Assembly (NCBI GenBank): GCA_046331625.1
Contig: JAXLQL010000020.1
Span: 1 to 64,000, forward strand
Length of the DNA stretch: 64,000 nucleotides
Direction of reading: 5' to 3'
From: JAXLQL01 sp046331625
Lineage (GTDB): Bacteria > Acidobacteriota > Terriglobia > Bryobacterales > Bryobacteraceae
In this document: in pieces, positions 8,784 to 17,092 of the stretch
Numbering within the stretch: the first letter of the stretch is position 1
Layout: every line of letters begins with the position of its first letter
Notes under the pieces: generated by a model
Databases searched by the model: none
What the model was told of the DNA's origin: nothing
Seen by the model: only the letters and a program-made list of their open reading frames with translations
Program-made: the position numbers and the translations under genes

Positions 8784-10388
8784 TCAGTTGGAGAGTTGCG
8801 TGTTCGTGGTGGGATTCCAGACCGGGCCGATCAACGCGCCACTCGAGTCCGCATTCACGGCGGGGATTTGATCGTTGGCTACGAAGCGCAACACGTGGTC
8901 CGTCTGAGTCTGAGACTCGTCGACGATGTTGTGCGTACCGGCGGCGTTGATCACGGTCTGAATGCGGTCACGGAAACGCTGTTGGATGTCGACGCCCGTG
9001 ACGCCCGGCAACACGAGCGTTTGCTCGATGAACGTCACCGGCTCGAGGGCCCGCAGCGCCTTCAGACAGTTGCCCTTGTGGCTCTTGTCGTTCGGATGAT
9101 TGTACTCGTGGTTCTGGACACCCGTCAGTAGATCCGCAGGGCTGATGCAATGCGCCGTGAACGAAAACGCCTGGGTCGGCAGATTGAAATGCGTGCGAAG
9201 GCCTGGCTCATCGGTGATGGTGATGGCGCCCGCCGCTCCCACCGAGTAGAACTGCCGTGGGATTACCTGGTTCCGCACGTTGGCCGGCGACGCCATTCTC
9301 GCCTTGTCTTGCGCCTGCGAGAACGTGCTCGACGCATTGGTGACATCGGCGTTCACGAACGGCGATGACGTAAGCGTCAACGTCGCCGCGGAGGCGAAGC
9401 GGATGCCGTTGTTCGGTCCACTGCCAACGAGAGTTGGCGTAATCGTCACGGCGGAGGAGTTCCAGTCGTGGCGACCAGTGTCGTGGAACGTTTGAATTGC
9501 GCGCGTCAAGGGTGCTTCGGCATTCTCCACGAGGTTCGTCGTCCAGCTTCGATCGTCTACCGACACGTCCGCCGCGAACGCGATCGGATCCATCGCCGTG
9601 ACGTCAGCCGCGACAGCTCCGTTGCCCGAAGCGCGCAGGCTCACTCCCACCACGAAGCGGACGGTCAGCGATCCCGATGCGCACATCGTGCCTTCCCAAT
9701 ATTGGCTGAAGGTGGATTGCGCTTCGGTGGCTGGGCGATTGATGGTCGCCGTGCGCGCCGGGTTCGAGGCAGTGGGCCCCGGGTTGGTGTGCGAAGCCAG
9801 GTAGCTCCAGGCCGTGACTCGGAACTCCGTTGCGACCGCGGGTGGATTCACGGTGAACCTCGCCGTCGCGCCGCGTGAGATGCTCTGGGGTTGCCCGATC
9901 GTGACAGCCGGATCCGCCGATCCGGGCAGCTTCAGCAACTTCGTCGCGGAGCTGAGCTTCAATTCCCCCACCGCCTGGTCGTTCGAGAGAATCCAGCCGT
10001 TGGCGTTTGCCGTGACCGGTGTCGATGTGGCGCCGATCGCGAGCGTGCATGCCAAGCGCGCTGCCGGCCGGCCGCTCTCGCTCACCTTGATGGCGATATG
10101 GGGTTGCAGCGCGATCCTTCCGCCGGAGACCCGCACGGGAACACCCGAACTGGGCGCGGGCGCGGGGCTGAGCGGCGTGGCCGAGGTGACCACCTGATAC
10201 GAGCGTGCGTCATCCAAAGGCTGCGGCGCTCCTGCGGTGTTGGTGAGCAGCCCGGCGGCGTTTGTCCGGCATGCGGTCATCGTGCCGGCCGTCACGTCGA
10301 TATACACGTGACGGTTGGCGGCTGGAATCGAATCCGCCGCACTTCCTCCGGCAGGTTGGAAAACTACGGTTACCCGGTTCTGGATCAT
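8784..10388 (-). CDS. Uncharacterised protein with a zincin-like HExxHxxxxxH motif
   Basis: A 534-residue protein I cannot assign to a family. No signal peptide or membrane segment is visible. The first 330 residues are Thr/Ser/Ala-rich and look like beta-sandwich repeats (VTVVFQPAGG, VTATGATSTPVTAN-like patterns). Near residue 427 there is HEYNHPNDKSH, which fits HExxH with a third histidine at the metzincin spacing, although the usual Gly three residues after the second His is Asp. Start: ATG 10388 is preceded by GAGAG at good distance; the frame stays open further upstream, but that part lies opposite the peptidase gene and is not protein-like. Read cautiously it could be a secreted or injected peptidase; equally the motif could be chance. 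Confidence 0.6.
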   Translation of the reverse strand: MIQNRVTVVFQPAGGSAADSIPAANRHVYIDVTAGTMTACRTNAAGLLTNTAGAPQPLDDARSYQVVTSATPLSPAPAPSSGVPVRVSGGRIALQPHIAIKVSESGRPAARLACTLAIGATSTPVTANANGWILSNDQAVGELKLSSATKLLKLPGSADPAVTIGQPQSISRGATARFTVNPPAVATEFRVTAWSYLASHTNPGPTASNPARTATINRPATEAQSTFSQYWEGTMCASGSLTVRFVVGVSLRASGNGAVAADVTAMDPIAFAADVSVDDRSWTTNLVENAEAPLTRAIQTFHDTGRHDWNSSAVTITPTLVGSGPNNGIRFASAATLTLTSSPFVNADVTNASSTFSQAQDKARMASPANVRNQVIPRQFYSVGAAGAITITDEPGLRTHFNLPTQAFSFTAHCISPADLLTGVQNHEYNHPNDKSHKGNCLKALRALEPVTFIEQTLVLPGVTGVDIQQRFRDRIQTVINAAGTHNIVDESQTQTDHVLRFVANDQIPAVNADSSGALIGPVWNPTTNTQLSN

Positions 10389-10450
10389 GACTTCTCTCAC
10401 TGAGACGCGATGACCAGCGCCGCCGGGGCTCTCGAAATCGGGTATTTCTC

Positions 10451-11275
10451 CTACTTTCTCCTTACGGGCTTTACCCGAGGCACTGGACACGGAGCCGCAC
10501 GCACTCCCCACTGCGCTGGATTCACCGTCTCTCCGTTCACATAGACACCCCAATGCAGGTGAGGACCCGTAGCGAACCCCGTGGCACCTACCTTCGCCAC
10601 CACGTCGCCTTGCTGCACGAACTCCCCCTCTTGCCGCAACAGTTGCGAAAGATGGATGTAGTAACTCGTCACGCCTTGGCCGTGGTCGATGCCGATGGTG
10701 CCGCCATGCAGCCGGAACATCTTCGCCACCCGAACCGTGCCCGCGGCGGTGGCGCGCACCTCGGTTCCGAGGGGCGATGCGAGATCCACGCCGCGATGGA
10801 AGTTGCCCGTCGCCTTGCCGTTGTGGAGGCGCTTCACTCCGAACGGAGAACTCTCGCATTGCGGAGTAGGCGCGGCGAAAGTGTCCGGCCAGTGGCGCTT
10901 ATCGGTGGCCATCGTCTGGAGCGCCTTCATCGTCTCCATTTCACCGGGCAACGGCGCGAGCGATTTCATCGACGCGGTGGCGTGGATATTCTGTACCCGA
11001 TAGCGCGCATCCACCACGCGAACCATGTGTTCTGTTTTGGCGTCTCCAGAGGCGATCGTCATCGGATAGTCGCCGGGAGGGGTGAGCACGGGCACGGGAA
11101 CCAGGCCGAGCAGTTCGCCCGAATCCTGCGGAAACAGCTTCACGGTTCTGCCTCGAAATGTCGCAGTGGTCTCGGCGCCTGGCTGTGCGTGGACCCGTAG
11201 CACCTCTCCTTGCTTGACCACTTCGGGATCCCCAACCGGCATCGCGGCCAGCATCGCGACAATCGAGACGATCAT
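10451..11275 (-). CDS. Exported M23 (LytM-type) zinc metallopeptidase
   Basis: A 274-residue exported protein with a signal-like N-terminus (MIVSIVAMLAAMP), a beta-rich linker to about residue 110 and a C-terminal peptidase M23 domain at about 155-265. Zinc ligands are visible in the two family motifs: FHRGVDLASP (His and Asp) and GPHLHWGVY (HxH). M23 enzymes cut peptidoglycan cross-bridges or act as activators of amidases; the complete ligand set suggests catalysis. The start at 11275 was chosen over one 18 codons upstream because it puts the hydrophobic segment at the N-terminus. It lies upstream of, and on the same strand as, the HEYNH protein, with 62 bases between them, so an operon is possible. 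Confidence 0.88.
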   Translation of the reverse strand: MIVSIVAMLAAMPVGDPEVVKQGEVLRVHAQPGAETTATFRGRTVKLFPQDSGELLGLVPVPVLTPPGDYPMTIASGDAKTEHMVRVVDARYRVQNIHATASMKSLAPLPGEMETMKALQTMATDKRHWPDTFAAPTPQCESSPFGVKRLHNGKATGNFHRGVDLASPLGTEVRATAAGTVRVAKMFRLHGGTIGIDHGQGVTSYYIHLSQLLRQEGEFVQQGDVVAKVGATGFATGPHLHWGVYVNGETVNPAQWGVRAAPCPVPRVKPVRRK

Positions 11276-11418
11276 GTCCCTGCCATCGTAGCGCGCAGAC
11301 ACGGACTCGAAAGGCATCCGGCGTAACAACCGTGAAAACCGGGGTACTAAGGGCGTTCTTCACAAAACCTTGACAAGATCGCAACGACTTCCGCGCCGCG
11401 TTGCCGCAACATGGACTC

Positions 11419-11958
11419 ATGAACTGGAAACATGCAATCGGCGTCGCGGGCCTGATGGCGGCCCTGACCGTGGGAGCACTGCAAGTGATACCGGGTCCGA
11501 AGCCTTCGAATCCGCCCGTGGCGGCCCATAGCCGGCTGGAAACACATGTTTCGGTTCCTCCGATCGTAGCCGGCGTGATCGAAAGGGCGTGCCGGGATTG
11601 CCACACCAACGAAACGCGCTGGCCCTGGTACAGCCGCATCGCGCCAGCTTCGTGGGCGGTAGCCGGAGATGTAAACAAAGCGCGCGAGTCCTTGAATTTT
11701 TCCTACTGGAGCGAGCGTAATGGTAAGACCCCCGGTTCTGCAATGGGGACTCTCACCGCTGCCTGCGCGAACGTCCAGGGCGGGCGGATGCCGCTGCCGC
11801 GCTACACCATGCTGCATCCGGAGGCAAAGCTGAGCAAGTCGGAAGTAGAGGCGTTCTGCGCCTGGACCAAGACCGAGACCAGGCGCCTGGCCGAGATCCA
11901 ACGCGAGCGCCACAAGCAACTCGCGGCCACGCCTGCCGAAACGCCCGCTGTAAACTGA
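11419..11958 (+). CDS. Haem-binding domain protein (periplasmic monohaem)
   Basis: A 179-residue protein with one N-terminal membrane/signal segment (about residues 6-24) and a single c-type haem motif CRDCH near residue 58 followed by NETRWPWYSRIAPASW, the signature of the small haem-binding domain family (Haem_bd type). RMPLPRYTMLHPEAKLS with a further Met near residue 135 could provide an axial ligand. It probably carries electrons in the periplasm; the partner is unknown. ATG 11419 is preferred to a TTG six codons upstream. It precedes another CxxCH protein on the same strand by 39 bases. Confidence 0.8.
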   Translation: MNWKHAIGVAGLMAALTVGALQVIPGPKPSNPPVAAHSRLETHVSVPPIVAGVIERACRDCHTNETRWPWYSRIAPASWAVAGDVNKARESLNFSYWSERNGKTPGSAMGTLTAACANVQGGRMPLPRYTMLHPEAKLSKSEVEAFCAWTKTETRRLAEIQRERHKQLAATPAETPAVN

Positions 11959-11997
11959 GAGAAAGCCAGATAGATTCCAATCCTTCAGAGGTCTTCG

Positions 11998-13320
11998 ATG
12001 AAACGAATGAATGCAATTGGCGTGGCAACTGTGTTGCTGGCCGGATCGATGAACGTCGTATTCGCCGTGAGTGACGGCGCGCCGGCCGGGATGACAAACG
12101 CTCCGGGCGAGAGCAACTGCACGTCATGTCACGGCGGCACGCCGAACTCCGGGCCCGGCCGGGTGCGCATCGAAATGGACGGCGGCACTACCTACACGCC
12201 GGGGGTGAAAGTGAAGCTCCGCGTCATCATAGAAGATCCGGCTGCGCGGCGCTGGGGTTTCCAGCTTGCTGCGCGCAACGGCGATGGCAACACCCAGAAG
12301 GCCGGCGAATTGGCTTCCTCGGACAATCAGACGCAAGTACTCAACGAAAGCGGCTCGCAGTGGATCACGCACACCTCGGCGGGCACGCGGCGTGGTACCG
12401 CCAATGGTGTCACGTTCCAGTTCGACTGGACTCCGCCGCAATCCGGCGCGGTGACGCTCTACGCGGCCGCCAATGCTGCCAACAACAACGGCAACGAAAC
12501 CGGTGACCGCATCTACGCAACGTCACTCGATGTCAACTCCGGTGCCGGTGGGGGAACCCGGCCGGCCTTCACCGCGGCGCAGGTGGCCGAAGCCTGGACG
12601 CGCAAGGCTGGCATGGCGCCGGGCGCTTGGGTATCGATCACCGGGACCGATCTGGCCACACAAACCGCCAATTGGGCGCCGCGTGCAGGCAGCCCGCTGC
12701 CCACTACGCTCGGCGGCGTGACGGTGAAGGTGAATGACGTAGCGGCTCCGCTCTCGTTCGTCAGCCCCACGAAAATCACGCTGCTGGTTCCGGCTGCGAC
12801 GCCGGTGGGCAACGTCAACGTGGTGGTGGATCGTGGCAGCGGTACCAGTGATGCCGTGTCCGTACCCGTAACGGCGGCTCTGCCCGCGCTGCAAGCGATC
12901 GCCGATCCTGGCCAGGATGGTCGTTACTACGCCGTGGCCGCACCTTCCGGAGCGGGCTTGAACCTCACCCTCGTCAACGCACGCGGCGGCCTACTCGGCA
13001 AAGCCGATGTCGATTCGCGCGCCAGCCGCGGCGCATTCCCGGGCGAGGAAATCGAGCTGTTCGCCACCGGACTCGGCAAAGCTTCCGACACGCCCACTGA
13101 CCGCATCTTCAGCGGCAACTTCGCCGTGGCCACCTTGCCCAAGGTGCGCTTCGGCGAAACGAGCGCTGACCCGACGGCGGCTGTACTCGTCGCCCCGGGA
13201 GTCTACGTGGTGCGAGTGAAGGTTCCCGATTCACTCGGCGCCGGAGATGTTCCGGTAGTGCTCGACGTGGACGGATCGACGAGTGCGGCGAATGTGCTGT
13301 TGACGGTGCAGGCGCAGTAA
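11998..13320 (+). CDS. Exported choice-of-anchor V (reelin-like) haem-motif protein with IPT-like C-terminus
   Basis: A 440-residue exported protein. The signal peptide ends near NVVFAVSDG. The next segment is the choice-of-anchor V motif: GAPAGMTNAPGESNCTSCHGG, which contains one CxxCH haem site, followed by a beta-sandwich to about residue 175. Residues 195-440 form the tandem IPT/TIG-like module of this bacterial group (APGAWVSITGTDLA; AAPGVYVVRVKVP). The arrangement suggests a surface or periplasmic electron-carrying or adhesive protein. It sits 39 bases after the monohaem gene, probably in one operon, and converges on the receiver gene with 15 bases between stops. Confidence 0.82.
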   Translation: MKRMNAIGVATVLLAGSMNVVFAVSDGAPAGMTNAPGESNCTSCHGGTPNSGPGRVRIEMDGGTTYTPGVKVKLRVIIEDPAARRWGFQLAARNGDGNTQKAGELASSDNQTQVLNESGSQWITHTSAGTRRGTANGVTFQFDWTPPQSGAVTLYAAANAANNNGNETGDRIYATSLDVNSGAGGGTRPAFTAAQVAEAWTRKAGMAPGAWVSITGTDLATQTANWAPRAGSPLPTTLGGVTVKVNDVAAPLSFVSPTKITLLVPAATPVGNVNVVVDRGSGTSDAVSVPVTAALPALQAIADPGQDGRYYAVAAPSGAGLNLTLVNARGGLLGKADVDSRASRGAFPGEEIELFATGLGKASDTPTDRIFSGNFAVATLPKVRFGETSADPTAAVLVAPGVYVVRVKVPDSLGAGDVPVVLDVDGSTSAANVLLTVQAQ

Positions 13321-13335
13321 GCGGCGCCCGAGCGA

Positions 13336-13701
13336 TCAGCCCATCAGGCGCTCGATCTCGCTTTCGAGATCTTCTGCGCGAAAGGGTTTCGAGAGGTACG
13401 AATCCGCCCCGGCCGCCAGTGCGCGCTCGCGGCCGGCGGGTGCGGCTTCGGCGGTGACCACTACCACGGGGAGCCTCGTCTGCTCCTGGATGCGAAGCCG
13501 CCGGATCGCCTCGAGACCATCGAGGTCCGGCAGCCGCAGATCCACCACGGCCAGATGAAATCCACCCGCAAGCGCGGTGTCGAGAAACTGCTGGCCGCTC
13601 ACCACGGCGTGCGTGCGCCAGCCCCACCGAGTGAACAGGATCTCGAGCAATCTCGAATTCACCGGCTCATCCTCGACGATGAGCACTCGGCGCTCGCTCA
13701 T
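13336..13701 (-). CDS. Single-domain response regulator (receiver only)
   Basis: A 121-residue CheY-like receiver. The acidic pair ED appears in VLIVEDEPVN, the phosphoacceptor Asp in LAVVDLRLPDLDG near residue 53, the Thr switch in VVVVTAEA and the conserved Lys in YLSKPF. There is no output domain, so it probably works as a phosphorelay intermediate or by protein contact. No histidine kinase is encoded nearby. Confidence 0.92.
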   Translation of the reverse strand: MSERRVLIVEDEPVNSRLLEILFTRWGWRTHAVVSGQQFLDTALAGGFHLAVVDLRLPDLDGLEAIRRLRIQEQTRLPVVVVTAEAAPAGRERALAAGADSYLSKPFRAEDLESEIERLMG

Positions 13702-13731
13702 GCTCTCCGTAACAGACTCCTTTCCCGCCTG

Positions 13732-14031
13732 CTATTCGCGCTGCGCTGTCATCACCGCGTCCAACCACTCCGACCACGCATATGCCTCCCGCCAAGTCAG
13801 TTCCATCGCCGCCGTGGCGCGCTGGTTCTTTCCTTTTCCCGTGAGGAAGGTCAATCTGAGGGGGCGCCGCCCCGTGCCTGGCTCAGCTACCATGGCGTGG
13901 AGCGCTGACGCCTGACCTGATTCATCGAGCAAGACTGCCCGGTTGAAGGGGAACTTCCGGGAATCGTTGGCTCCGGCTTTTTCGCCGGTACCGGCCGAGG
14001 CTCGTTTGCCGCTCTTGTCAATTTTTCGCAT
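13732..14031 (-). CDS. Small hypothetical protein, possibly frameshifted at its 5' end
   Basis: A 99-residue basic protein of unknown function, with a Lys/Gly-rich first 30 residues and a more ordered C-terminal half (HAMVAEPGTGRRPLRLTFLTGKGK, then a helix WREAYAWSEWLDAV). GGAAG precedes ATG 14031. A second frame (13887-14135) on the same strand encodes a convincing helix (PVQELLRLADEYARKTCEKLTR) that ends just where this protein begins, so the natural protein may start at 14108 or 14135 and be split by a one-base indel near 14000. It is divergent from the XRE gene next to it. Confidence 0.45.
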   Translation of the reverse strand: MRKIDKSGKRASAGTGEKAGANDSRKFPFNRAVLLDESGQASALHAMVAEPGTGRRPLRLTFLTGKGKNQRATAAMELTWREAYAWSEWLDAVMTAQRE

Positions 14032-14117
14032 GTCTTCCGCGCATACTCATCGGCAAGGCGGAGAAGTTCTTGAACCGGGTGTGTTTGCGGCGCCCCGCTG
14101 TCCCTCATAAGAGACAC

Positions 14118-14134
14118 ACTATCAAATACTATCA
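14118..14134. promoter_or_regulatory. Direct repeat ACTATCA at 10-bp spacing, candidate XRE operator
   Basis: ACTATCA occurs at 14118-14124 and again at 14128-14134, exactly one helical turn apart, 12 bases before the TTG start of the adjacent XRE regulator and over the 5' end of the divergent small gene. The position suits autoregulation by the XRE protein; binding is inferred. Confidence 0.35.
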
Positions 14135-14145
14135 TTGAGTACCTC

Positions 14146-14376
14146 TTGAAAGCGCAAACTGAAACTCAACTCCGGGAGCAGACCGGAAAACGTATTCAGC
14201 ATCTCAGGAAAAGCAAGGGGTGGACGCAACAGAGACTCGCCACGGCCAGTGGCTTACCCCGAAGCTACCTCGCCGACCTCGAAGGCGGCCGGCGCAACCC
14301 GAGTCTACGTAGCCTGCTCCGCGTCGCCAACGCACTCGGAGTTCCGATTGCGCGGCTGTTCCCGGAAGATCCCTGA
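14146..14376 (+). CDS. XRE-family transcriptional regulator
   Basis: A 76-residue, single-domain DNA-binding protein. The helix-turn-helix is clear: GKRIQHLRKSKGWTQQRLA, then the recognition helix in SGLPRSYLADLEGGRRNPS, and the closing LLRVANALGVPIARLF. The start codon is TTG 14146, chosen because it is the only in-frame start that leaves the domain intact. There is no sensor domain, so it is either a constitutive repressor or responds through a partner. It is divergent from the small hypothetical gene, which may be its target. Confidence 0.9.
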   Translation: MKAQTETQLREQTGKRIQHLRKSKGWTQQRLATASGLPRSYLADLEGGRRNPSLRSLLRVANALGVPIARLFPEDP

Positions 14377-14445
14377 GCGCATTGGCGCGGGAACGGCATA
14401 GCACGTGCACTCTCTGCCGGCAGATCGTAGCTCAAGGAGAGCGTC

Positions 14446-15252
14446 ATGAAAGCGAAACTTTGCATGGCTGCGGGAGTCCTGTCATTCGCGGCCATCACTA
14501 TTGCCGAAGACACTGCCATCAAGCGGGTTCCGCTGCGTGTCACACTGGTCACCAGCGGCGAGGAAATGTTCAAGTCGTACTGCGCTTCCTGCCACGGCGA
14601 ACGCGGTATGGGAGACGGTCCGGCGGCGGCCCACCTGAAGACGGCTCCGGCCAAACTCGCGCTGCTCACGCGCAAGAATGAGGGAGAGTTCCCCGCCTTC
14701 CGTGTAATGACCGTTCTCGGGAAGCTGCCCGGCACGGGCGGCGCGCATGGCAGCACGGAGATGCCCGTGTGGGGCGACGTGTTCCGCGCTGCGGATCTGC
14801 GAGAGGACGTGGTGCAGGTGCGCATCTACAACCTGGTGCGCTACGTCGAGTCGCTCCAGGAGCCCTGGACCGGTCCCAAGCCCGAGAAGAGCCACGCCAC
14901 CCAACCGCGAACCCTCTACGTGACGGGCGTTTCCGCCAGTTCGGGCAAGGCGATGTTCCAGGCCTACTGCGCTTCCTGCCACGGCATGGACGGGCGCGGC
15001 AAAGGTCCGGCGGCGGCGAACCTCAAGACGCCTCCGGCCGATCTCACCCAATTGGCCAGGGCACATGGGGGAAAATACCCAGAAACGCACGTGACAACGA
15101 CGCTCGGACAACTCCAGGGTGCGGCGCACCACGGGTCCAAAGACATGCCACTGTGGGGTGACGTCTTCCGCGCCAACCACGAGAATGAGTCAATGGTCTC
15201 GATGCGGATCGCCAACCTGACGCGGTACGTCGGCACGCTCCAGGCGCGGTGA
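14446..15252 (+). CDS. Dihaem cytochrome c (tandem duplicated domains)
   Basis: A 268-residue exported cytochrome with a signal peptide (cleavage near AITIAEDT) and two CASCH haem sites about 125 residues apart. The two halves are clear duplicates: each reads YCASCHG, then GKGPAAANLKT or GDGPAAAHLKT, then a MP(V/L)WGDVFRA segment whose Met is the probable axial ligand. It should carry electrons in the periplasm; the redox partner is unknown. AAGGAGAG lies 6 bases before ATG 14446. It converges on the DinB-like gene with 6 bases between stops. Confidence 0.9.
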   Translation: MKAKLCMAAGVLSFAAITIAEDTAIKRVPLRVTLVTSGEEMFKSYCASCHGERGMGDGPAAAHLKTAPAKLALLTRKNEGEFPAFRVMTVLGKLPGTGGAHGSTEMPVWGDVFRAADLREDVVQVRIYNLVRYVESLQEPWTGPKPEKSHATQPRTLYVTGVSASSGKAMFQAYCASCHGMDGRGKGPAAANLKTPPADLTQLARAHGGKYPETHVTTTLGQLQGAAHHGSKDMPLWGDVFRANHENESMVSMRIANLTRYVGTLQAR

Positions 15253-15258
15253 GCGGGT

Positions 15259-15738
15259 TCACGCCAAGCGGGCCAGCTCGATCGCTCCCGAGCCGGTAAG
15301 CAGGCGGCGCGCGTAATCGATCTGGCCCAGATGGTAGTTGAGGTGCCCGAGTAGGTGAACGAGAAACTGGCGCACCGTTAGCGGAACATCCAGCACGATC
15401 TCCGGAAAGGCGGCGTCGAGTTCGGTTTGGCTGAGCAAGGCTACCGTGGAGCAGATCAGGCCTCGCACCGCCTCGATCCGCTCGATCACTTCGCACGCCG
15501 CCAACCCCTTCGTACTGAATTCGAGGGGTCGCTGGCGCGTATAGGCGACGCCGCCCAGTTGCCGGCCGATGTACTCGCGGAGGTTCCCTTCGAGATGCAG
15601 CGCGAGGTTGCCCGCGGAATTGGCGATCCCCGGTCCGGTTTTCCACAGTGAACCGTCGTCTGGAAACGCGGCCAGTTGTTGGGTCAGGCGCGTCAGGTCG
15701 CGGCGGAACAGGCTTGCCAATTCTGCGGAAGCGGACAT
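15259..15738 (-). CDS. DinB/DUF1572-like four-helix protein
   Basis: A 159-residue protein with the DinB-like helical bundle: LFRRDLTRLTQQLAAFP at the N-terminus, NLALHLEGNLREYIGR in the second helix and LVHLLGHLNYHLGQIDYARRLL in the last. Histidines in HLEGN, HLLGH and NYHLGQ could form the metal site seen in this superfamily, whose members include thiol transferases. Substrate unknown. The start at 15738 was preferred to one 18 codons upstream, which would run into the divergent gene. Confidence 0.75.
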   Translation of the reverse strand: MSASAELASLFRRDLTRLTQQLAAFPDDGSLWKTGPGIANSAGNLALHLEGNLREYIGRQLGGVAYTRQRPLEFSTKGLAACEVIERIEAVRGLICSTVALLSQTELDAAFPEIVLDVPLTVRQFLVHLLGHLNYHLGQIDYARRLLTGSGAIELARLA

Positions 15739-15790
15739 GCCGTCGAGCGTACCACGTGGCCGCCTGAGAGTAGTGATAGGCTGGGGCTCC

Positions 15791-16561
15791 ATGGACAGAC
15801 GATCTTTCCTTGCGGCGAGCCTCGTGCCGGGCGCCGCCGCCGCGGCTGATTCCGGGCCGCAACCACTCGACTACGGGCGTTCGTACCTCTCGGGCAAGGC
15901 GGCGTGGAATCGCGTGCGCTTCGTGGTCGAGTCGCGGACCCGCATCACCGACGAGCGCTCCGGGCGCACGGAAGAATATCTGCAATGTGCGTCCTGTAAG
16001 AGCGAAAATACATTCGCCAAGTCAGACCTCTTCCACAGCGATAACTATGACTTTCTCCCGGTCTTCGGACCCGAGTTCGGCGTCATCTTTCGCCGCAAGG
16101 CGGCGGCGAGCGACGGCTACCGCCAGGTTCGCCCGAGCGCCAACATGTGGGATGGGCAAACCATGCACCTGCGCGTGGCCCGCAAAGCGCGCCGCCTGGA
16201 CACGACGGCTGCGATCCGCCGGGCGACCCACGCCGCCATGCCGCTGGTGGGCCAGACCGAGATCCGGAACGCGAGCCAGGGGCTCCGCGCCGTGATCGAG
16301 TTCCCGGTGAAGACGATGAACATCCACGACGAGAAGGACCTCTATCAGGTAGACACAGGTCCTGTGGTGTTGCCGGATCTGGCACAGCGCCCTGAGCGGC
16401 TGGCCGATACGCTTTCGCTCGCGTTTATCGCGTTCAATACACAGGACTTCGCCGACTTCATCATAGAAACGAAGACGCCGCTGCCGACCGGCGGTGCGGT
16501 GGAGCACTACTCGAAACGGGTCCGTTTTGACGCCCGGAACGCGCCAGTGGCCCTGGCTTGA
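15791..16561 (+). CDS. Exported hypothetical protein (possible Tat signal)
   Basis: A 256-residue protein starting MDRRSFLAASLVPGAAAA, which looks like a short Tat-type or Sec signal. The rest is soluble and mixed alpha/beta, with one cysteine pair (CASCK, not a haem site) near residue 59 and a His-containing NIHDEKDLY segment near residue 180. I do not recognise the family. A TAGGCT hexamer at 15777-15782 would give an almost leaderless transcript. It is divergent from the DinB-like gene, with 52 bases between starts. Confidence 0.6.
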   Translation: MDRRSFLAASLVPGAAAAADSGPQPLDYGRSYLSGKAAWNRVRFVVESRTRITDERSGRTEEYLQCASCKSENTFAKSDLFHSDNYDFLPVFGPEFGVIFRRKAAASDGYRQVRPSANMWDGQTMHLRVARKARRLDTTAAIRRATHAAMPLVGQTEIRNASQGLRAVIEFPVKTMNIHDEKDLYQVDTGPVVLPDLAQRPERLADTLSLAFIAFNTQDFADFIIETKTPLPTGGAVEHYSKRVRFDARNAPVALA

Positions 16562-16571
16562 GAAGAAAAAT

Positions 16572-16626
16572 GGAAAGTTCGTTGACATGGAGGAAAGTTA
16601 GCTTTACATTGGTGTTGAGGTAAAGC
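16572..16626 (+). promoter_or_regulatory. Sigma70-type promoter with flanking direct and inverted repeats
   Basis: TTGACA (16582-16587) and TACATT (16605-16610) are separated by exactly 17 bases, the best promoter match in the window. GGAAAGTT occurs at 16572-16579 and 16592-16599, twenty bases apart and bracketing the -35. An inverted repeat, GCTTTAC (16601-16607) and GTAAAGC (16620-16626), covers the -10 and the likely transcription start. The layout suggests a repressed promoter, most simply autoregulated by the XRE protein encoded second in the operon. Confidence 0.65.
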
Positions 16627-16630
16627 AACC

Positions 16631-17092
16631 TTGACATCACCACTTCAGAAAAGCGAACCCAATTCGGTTTGGCCTACCAAGGCCATCCTCCTGTACGGAA
16701 CCTTCGGAAACAACACGCCCGCAGGCCGCCGTTTCCACCGGCGTAGCATGGCCACGCTGGCCGTCATGGTGGCCGTGTTTGCCAGCGCCGCCTTGGTCCC
16801 GCGCGAGTTCCATAGCTGGTACTGGCCAGTCCTGGGACTGAGTTTCACTTACATTGGCCTGGAATGGTGGCGCTATCTCGAGTCGCTCGACGAGTTAGAG
16901 CGCCGCCTGCAAATGGAAGCCGCTGCCTGGACCTACGTCGTCGGCATTGCCGCCGCGATGTTTCTGGGAGGCATTCAGGCAATGTTCGCCGGAAAGCTCA
17001 CGCCGCTCTGGAGGCTCACGCCGCTCTGGCTCATCTTGCTCGAACCGCTGCGCGCGTGGCGCCTGCACCGCATCGTGCGGAGGTTCCAATGA
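16631..17092 (+). CDS. Small inner-membrane protein paired with an XRE regulator
   Basis: A 153-residue protein with about three to four hydrophobic segments (roughly residues 42-58, 65-80, 98-117 and 124-138) and a basic C-terminus (RAWRLHRIVRRFQ). It has no catalytic motif. The start is TTG 16631, about 14 bases downstream of the predicted transcription start. Its stop overlaps the ATG of the next gene (ATGA), so the two are translationally coupled. Pairs of a small membrane protein and an XRE regulator of this kind are widespread; their shared role is unknown. Confidence 0.7.
   Translation: MTSPLQKSEPNSVWPTKAILLYGTFGNNTPAGRRFHRRSMATLAVMVAVFASAALVPREFHSWYWPVLGLSFTYIGLEWWRYLESLDELERRLQMEAAAWTYVVGIAAAMFLGGIQAMFAGKLTPLWRLTPLWLILLEPLRAWRLHRIVRRFQ

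Noticed and set aside
16645..17089. tRNA, rRNA or riboswitch candidates in the short intergenic regions
   Set aside because: No cloverleaf, conserved rRNA segment or recognisable riboswitch core was found on reading both strands; a covariance-model scan would settle it.
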